Positions 40,311-44,649 of a stretch of 44,649 nt of DNA are shown here, piece after piece. Below the pieces are notes generated by a model that saw only the letters and a program-made list of their open reading frames with translations, made no database searches and was not told the DNA's origin. How positions within the stretch are numbered: position 1 is the first letter of the stretch; every line of letters begins with the position of its first letter. This DNA comes from Bacilli bacterium (GTDB lineage: Bacteria > Bacillota > Bacilli > Paenibacillales > NBRC-103111): positions 1 through 44,649 of the forward strand of contig JAQBPR010000226.1 of assembly GCA_028287395.1 (NCBI GenBank). Reading direction: 5' to 3'. The translations under genes and the position numbers were made by a program.

Positions 40311-41123
40311 TTATGACTTTAATTCTCTCACAAAATCACGAATTTGCAAGAGTCCCTGCGTTTTGTCTGCAGCCGATTTCGATTGTAACTGTGGAAGCGT
40401 TTCTGAAATTTTGCGAACAAGCGCGCTTCCTACAACAACTCCATCACAGATTTGCGAAAAACGAGCGACTTGTTCGCGGTTGGAAATTCCGAATCCTACC
40501 GCTACAGGAAGGTCAGTTAAACTTTTAACGTTGGCAATAAAATCGTTAATGCCTGTATGAAACTCTGTTCTTGTCCCTGTTACGCCAAGTGAAGATACGC
40601 AATAAATGAAGCCTGCGGCGTTCTTGGCAATTTTAGCAATTCGGTCATTCGATGTGGGTGCAACCAACGGAATCAGGTGAATATTAAATTGGACCGAAAG
40701 TGCATGAACCTCCGCATTTTCTTCAATCGGCAAATCGGGAATGATAATTCCGCTCACTTCATTTTCACTTAACAAACGGAAGAAGCGGTCCAACCCGACC
40801 TGAAGCACAGGATTATAATAAGTAAATAGTATAAAAGGAAGCTCGCTTCCTTGCTCACGACATTTGCGAGCCACTTGGATGCAATCGAAAATCGTTATTT
40901 TATTTAATAAAGCCCGTCCAGACGATTGTTGAATCACAGGTCCGTCCGCCAATGGATCAGAATAAGGCACGCCTAGTTCAATAATATCGGCTCCGCCCGC
41001 CTCTAATTCGCGAATAATCGCAATCGATGTCTCTACATCCGGATCGCCAATCGTGAGAAAAGGGATGAATGCAGCTTGCTTGCTTACTTTAAGCTTTGCA
41101 AAGGTTTGATCAATGCGATTCAT
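40311..41123 (-). CDS. trpA: Tryptophan synthase alpha subunit
   Basis: TrpA cleaves indole-3-glycerol phosphate and passes indole to TrpB. The 270-residue TIM barrel has the catalytic Glu in [22 protein letters not shown] (about 44-65, also the aspartate site), then [21 protein letters not shown] and the phosphate site [11 protein letters not shown] ... [10 protein letters not shown]. The start overlaps trpB by 14 bp. Confidence 0.96.
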   Translation of the reverse strand: MNRIDQTFAKLKVSKQAAFIPFLTIGDPDVETSIAIIRELEAGGADIIELGVPYSDPLADGPVIQQSSGRALLNKITIFDCIQVARKCREQGSELPFILFTYYNPVLQVGLDRFFRLLSENEVSGIIIPDLPIEENAEVHALSVQFNIHLIPLVAPTSNDRIAKIAKNAAGFIYCVSSLGVTGTRTEFHTGINDFIANVKSLTDLPVAVGFGISNREQVARFSQICDGVVVGSALVRKISETLPQLQSKSAADKTQGLLQIRDFVRELKS

Positions 41124-42315
41124 TGGTTTTCCCCCCTAAATAAGTCATGATCGATTCCATATCTTTATCGCCTCTGCCGGATAGACTGACGACAATGATT
41201 TGGTCTGAACTCATAGTCGGAGCAATTTTCAATGTGTGCGCGATCGCATGTGAGCTCTCCAACGCAGCAATTATACCTTCCGTACGGCTTAAGTATTGCA
41301 GTGCGTCCAACGCCTCTTGATCCGTAATCGGTACATATTCCGCTCGCTCTGAATCTTTTAAATAAGCATGCTCCGGACCAATCCCTGGATAATCCAATCC
41401 AGCAGAAATCGAATGTGCTGGCTGTACCTGACCGAATTCGTCTTGCAGTAAATAACTCAATGAACCTTGAAAAACACCTTGTGTGCCTTTAGTCATCGTC
41501 GCTGCATGTTCTAGTGTATCAATTCCTTTTCCAGCTGCTTCTACGCCAATTAAGCGTACAGATTCATCTTGGACAAAGGGGTAGAATATGCCCATTGCAT
41601 TGCTTCCGCCACCCACACATGCGATCACAATGTCAGGCAGCCTGCCTTCTAATTCTAAAATTTGTTTACGAGCCTCATCGCCAATAATTCGCTGAAAATC
41701 ACGGACCATCATCGGATATGGATGCGGACCTGTTACACTCCCAAGAATATAATAGGTGTCTTCGACATTACTGACCCAATAACGCAGCGTTTCATTGCAC
41801 GCATCCTTTAAAGTTCGCGTACCGGAAGTAACCGGAATCACTTCTGCTCCCAGCATATTCATCCGAAATACATTCAACTGCTGCCTTTTGGTATCTTCTT
41901 CACCCATAAAAACCTTGCATTCCATGCCGAACAATGCGGCGATTGTGGCAGCAGCCACTCCATGCTGTCCTGCTCCGGTTTCAGCGATAATTTTCTTTTT
42001 TCCCATTCGTTTCGCAAGCACGCCTTGACCAATAGTATTGTTAATTTTGTGTGCGCCGGTATGGTTCAAATCTTCTCTTTTTAAATAAATTTTTGCGCCA
42101 CCCAGCTTTTCGCTCAAATGTCTTGCATAATACAGTGAAGTCGGTCTGCCGGAATACTGATGCAGCAAATATTGCACCTCAGCAATAAATTCCGGGTCCT
42201 TGCTGTATTTAAAATAAGCTTCTTCCAGCTCTTTCAAAGCGTTCATTAACGTCTCAGGAACATACTTACCGCCGAATTTTCCAAATCGACCATTTTCATC
42301 AGGTACTTGGTTCAT
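41110..42315 (-). CDS. trpB: Tryptophan synthase beta subunit
   Basis: TrpB condenses indole and serine with PLP. The 401-residue TrpB1-type protein shows [19 protein letters not shown] at the N-terminus, the PLP lysine in [14 protein letters not shown] (about 83-96), the catalytic [10 protein letters not shown], the PLP phosphate site [10 protein letters not shown] and a C-terminal LSGRGDKDM. The start overlaps the trpF stop by 4 bp, and the end overlaps trpA, so the three are coupled. Confidence 0.97.
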   Translation of the reverse strand: MNQVPDENGRFGKFGGKYVPETLMNALKELEEAYFKYSKDPEFIAEVQYLLHQYSGRPTSLYYARHLSEKLGGAKIYLKREDLNHTGAHKINNTIGQGVLAKRMGKKKIIAETGAGQHGVAAATIAALFGMECKVFMGEEDTKRQQLNVFRMNMLGAEVIPVTSGTRTLKDACNETLRYWVSNVEDTYYILGSVTGPHPYPMMVRDFQRIIGDEARKQILELEGRLPDIVIACVGGGSNAMGIFYPFVQDESVRLIGVEAAGKGIDTLEHAATMTKGTQGVFQGSLSYLLQDEFGQVQPAHSISAGLDYPGIGPEHAYLKDSERAEYVPITDQEALDALQYLSRTEGIIAALESSHAIAHTLKIAPTMSSDQIIVVSLSGRGDKDMESIMTYLGGKTNESH

Positions 42316-43007
42316 ATTCCTTTCACCCTTTCCACGAATGTTTTTATTTTATGCGCGTCCTTTGCGCCGTTCGTTTCAACGCCACTGGATACATCTACTC
42401 CATCTGGATGAAACTCCGCTATCAATTGAGCCACGTTATCTGAGTTTAAGCCGCCGGCAACGATCAATTTCAAGCCATTCTGATGTGCCCAAGCTAAATA
42501 ATCGGGAATACAGTGCCAAGCGAACGCTTTGCCTGTTCCGCCGCCCATAATCGGATCGTAGGTATCCAAAAGAATAGCATCCACTATTTCAGCAAACGGC
42601 TGCAATAATGCTAAATGTTGTGCAGTTTCGCTTGTCTCGGAAACAGTTACGACCTTATATACCTGTACTTTTAAATTTTCCTTCACCCAATGGCAAAATT
42701 CAGGCGTTTCTTCAGCATGAAGCTGTATAACATCTAACGGTGCAATAGCTAACGTTGCGATTAATTGCTCCTTTGTCGGGTTCACGAAAACACCTACGGT
42801 TAAAGGAACAGGTTTAGAGTATGCCGATTGACGAATAAAAGCAATCATTTCAGCCGCTTGTTCTGGCGTTACTAGACGTTTACTCGGCGCAAATACAAAA
42901 CCGACCTGATCCATGGGCAGACTGGCAATCGAACGCAGAATGCTAATATCCATCAATCCACATATTTTAACACTAGTCCGTGCTTGATTATGCTCGATGA
43001 TTGTCAT
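42312..43007 (-). CDS. trpF: Phosphoribosylanthranilate isomerase
   Basis: TrpF performs the Amadori rearrangement of phosphoribosylanthranilate. The 231-residue TIM barrel has the catalytic cysteine in VKICGLMD (Cys16) and [15 protein letters not shown]. The general acid is the aspartate in [20 protein letters not shown], and the phosphate sites are [11 protein letters not shown] and [11 protein letters not shown]. It lies 4 bp after trpC and overlaps trpB. Confidence 0.94.
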   Translation of the reverse strand: MTIIEHNQARTSVKICGLMDISILRSIASLPMDQVGFVFAPSKRLVTPEQAAEMIAFIRQSAYSKPVPLTVGVFVNPTKEQLIATLAIAPLDVIQLHAEETPEFCHWVKENLKVQVYKVVTVSETSETAQHLALLQPFAEIVDAILLDTYDPIMGGGTGKAFAWHCIPDYLAWAHQNGLKLIVAGGLNSDNVAQLIAEFHPDGVDVSSGVETNGAKDAHKIKTFVERVKGI

Positions 43008-43011
43008 GATG

Positions 43012-43815
43012 TTATTGCACCCCTCTCGATGCGTAGGTCCCCATCAATTCTTTGACCGCCTGTTCAATGGACTCCTTGCGCATAAACGTTTCACCGACCA
43101 ATACTGCATGCGCCCCAACTTCACGTAGATAGGTGATTTCGTCCGCATGTGCAATCCCGCTTTCGCTAACGATTGTTTTTCCAGCAGGAATCATCCCAAT
43201 GAGTTGTTCGGTTGTCTGTAAGTCTGTAACGAAGGTTTGGAGGTTGCGGTTATTAATTCCAATCAAATCTGCATCGAGTTCAAGCACTCTTTCCAGTTCT
43301 TCACGATCATGTACCTCAACCAGTGCATCTAATCCAATCGTACGACTAATCTGCAAAAATTCGCGCATTTCAGCAGTGGTAAGAATGGCGGCGATCAGTA
43401 ATATCGCATCTGCGCCAATCAACCGAGCCTCATAAATTTGCCGATAATCAATCGTGAAATCTTTGCGTAAAATCGGCACATTGACTTGCTTGCGCACATT
43501 TGTCAAAAAAGCATTGCTGCCTTGAAAATAATTCTCGTCCGTCAAAACAGAAATACAGTCAGCACCTGCATTCCTATAGGAGATCGCTATTTTCTCCGGA
43601 TCAAAATCAGCTCGAATGAGCCCTTTAGACGGCGAAGCCTTCTTTACTTCGGCAATCAAGCCCATCTCGCGCTTACGATGCGATGAAATCGTTTCTGCAA
43701 AGCCGAGACATTTAGGCAATTCGCCAATAGCGCGTTCTGCTTCGGCAAGTGAGAAACGCTGCTTAAGTGCTTCTACTTCTATTTTTTTGGTCGCAACAAT
43801 TTGATCAAGAAACAT
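43012..43815 (-). CDS. trpC: Indole-3-glycerol phosphate synthase
   Basis: TrpC closes the indole ring from the TrpF product. The 267-residue protein shows LIAEVKKASPSKGLIRADFDPEKIA (about 52-76, with the catalytic Lys), ISVLTDENYFQGS, ILRKDFTIDYRQIYEARLIGADAILLI, DALVEVHDREEL, IGINNRNLQTF and SESGIAHADEI. It is a stand-alone enzyme, not fused to TrpF. The start overlaps the trpD stop by 11 bp. Confidence 0.96.
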   Translation of the reverse strand: MFLDQIVATKKIEVEALKQRFSLAEAERAIGELPKCLGFAETISSHRKREMGLIAEVKKASPSKGLIRADFDPEKIAISYRNAGADCISVLTDENYFQGSNAFLTNVRKQVNVPILRKDFTIDYRQIYEARLIGADAILLIAAILTTAEMREFLQISRTIGLDALVEVHDREELERVLELDADLIGINNRNLQTFVTDLQTTEQLIGMIPAGKTIVSESGIAHADEITYLREVGAHAVLVGETFMRKESIEQAVKELMGTYASRGVQ

Positions 43816-44649
43816 GGCTTAGCTCCTCTGTACAGCTTATCAATTCCGCTAGTTTTGCCGACGCTCGCCCTGAATCAATGATGGATCCAGCCATTTTAAC
43901 ACCCTCTTGCAAAGTTCCGCAATGACCGGAAACATAAAAGCAGGCCCCTGCGTTTGCCAATACTATATCTCGACAAGCGCCAAGCTCTCCACGAAAAATA
44001 GTACGGATAATCGCCGCATTCGTTATCGCATCGCCACCCGCAATATCTTTAATATTAGAAGAACGAAGTCCAAGATCATCAGGCACAATTTGATACGTTT
44101 CTATTTGTCCATTTTTTAATTCTGTCACTTGAGTTGCTGCAGAAATGCTGATTTCATCTAAACCGTCAAAGCTTGCGACAACCAATCCACGCTTTACTTG
44201 GAGCGCATGCATAACTTCAGCAATCAATTCCGTTTTTGTACGATCAAACACACCCAACAATTGATGGTCTGCACCGGCCGGGTTAGTTAAGGGTCCTAAC
44301 AAGTTAAAAATGGTCCGAATGCCTATCTCTCTCCGCGGTATGGCCGCATGCTTCATCGATTGATGAAATTGCTGTGCAAACATAAAACAGATCCCAACCT
44401 CGGCTAGACATTTGGCGGCTTGCTCACCATTGAGCTGTATATTCACACCAAGCGCCTCAAGCACATCCGCGCTCCCGCTTTTACTGGACATGGCACGATT
44501 GCCATGCTTCGCTACGCGAATTCCACCTGCTGCTGCTACAAGCGCCGAGGCTGTCGATATATTGAATGTCTCCGCACCGTCTCCGCCTGTTCCACAGGTA
44601 TCTAGCAAGTTAGTTTGCTCTGTAAGAACACGATCCGCTTTACTGCGCA
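43805..44649 (-). CDS. trpD: Anthranilate phosphoribosyltransferase, cut by the window edge
   Basis: TrpD transfers phosphoribose to anthranilate. The visible C-terminal part, about 280 residues, starts just before LLDTCGTGGDGAETFNIST (PRPP-binding GTGGD loop). It continues VAKHGNRAMSSKSGSADVLEALG, ARRxxGxRTIFNLLGPLTNPA-like sequence, and GLDEISISAATQVTEL. The frame stays open to 44649 through RSKADRVLTEQTN, so the N-terminal helical domain lies beyond the edge and the start is not seen. It is the first visible gene of trpDCFBA-hisC-tyrA; trpE and the operon promoter must lie to the right. Confidence 0.95.
   Translation of the reverse strand, partial: RSKADRVLTEQTNLLDTCGTGGDGAETFNISTASALVAAAGGIRVAKHGNRAMSSKSGSADVLEALGVNIQLNGEQAAKCLAEVGICFMFAQQFHQSMKHAAIPRREIGIRTIFNLLGPLTNPAGADHQLLGVFDRTKTELIAEVMHALQVKRGLVVASFDGLDEISISAATQVTELKNGQIETYQIVPDDLGLRSSNIKDIAGGDAITNAAIIRTIFRGELGACRDIVLANAGACFYVSGHCGTLQEGVKMAGSIIDSGRASAKLAELISCTEELSHVS

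Noticed and set aside
1..44649. CRISPR arrays, tRNA or rRNA genes, phage or insertion-sequence genes
   Set aside because: No regularly spaced repeats, tRNA-like cloverleaf sequence, rRNA sequence, transposase or integrase was seen.

Overview
The window looks like a chromosomal segment of a low-to-moderate GC, endospore-forming Bacillales bacterium, most likely of the Paenibacillaceae. It encodes bacillithiol synthesis (bshA, bshB1), a menaquinol:cytochrome c reductase of the Bacillus type (QcrB with Cys43, QcrC with a fused CxxCH domain), YpjB, YpiF and YpjA homologues, and a Bacillus-type RuBisCO-like methionine salvage route. From about 9.4 kb to the right edge the gene order, read on the minus strand, follows the classical Bacillus order trp-hisC-tyrA ... 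ypiF-qcrABC-ypjAB(C)D-dapB-mgsA-bshB1-bshA-cca-birA-panBCD-dinG-tseB(ypmB)-dnaD. Several members expected from that order (aroA, ypiA, aspB, asnS, nth) are absent and lineage-specific genes are present. No phage, insertion sequence, CRISPR array, tRNA or rRNA was seen.

Layout. 1-8.4 kb (plus strand after a divergent mtnU): mtnE, proB, proA, proC, mtnW, mtnX, mtnB, a closely packed set that mixes methionine salvage and proline synthesis and ends at a strong terminator. 8.4-9.4 kb: a DoxX/CatD-like membrane protein and a divergent HxlR/DUF24 regulator sharing an operator. 9.4-13.7 kb: an exported protein resembling a metallophosphoesterase that has lost its metal ligands, a palindromic repeat, a short dnaD, a decayed acetate kinase gene, and a compact FtsH-like protease with a small membrane partner. 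13.8-20.7 kb: tseB, an MTA/SAH deaminase, an orphan DUF47 gene, rex, dinG and a TPR gene. 20.8-29.1 kb: panBCD preceded by a structured leader, then birA, cca, bshA, bshB1, mgsA, dapB and a MazG-type gene. 29.2-35.2 kb: a YitT-family gene, ypjB, ypjA, qcrCBA, ypiF and a gamma carbonic anhydrase. 35.2-38.1 kb: a hypothetical gene and an ECF sigma/anti-sigma pair. 38.1-44.65 kb: tyrA, hisC, trpA, trpB, trpF, trpC and a trpD cut by the window edge.

The most interesting signal is the 5' region of panBCD (about 23.04-23.25 kb, minus strand). An extended -10 promoter just after birA starts a leader of about 175 nt. The leader has a branched fold, then an 18-position hairpin whose 3' arm overlaps the 5' arm of an intrinsic terminator. 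The two hairpins exclude each other, as in a riboswitch or attenuator. No clear promoter lies between that terminator and panB, so conditional read-through is a reasonable model for pantothenate gene control. The ligand is unknown.

Functionally the segment is mostly biosynthetic and respiratory core: sulfur recycling, proline, tryptophan, tyrosine, histidine and lysine/diaminopimelate steps, pantothenate, bacillithiol and the bc complex. NADH-responsive (Rex), electrophile-responsive (HxlR) and ECF regulators are interspersed.
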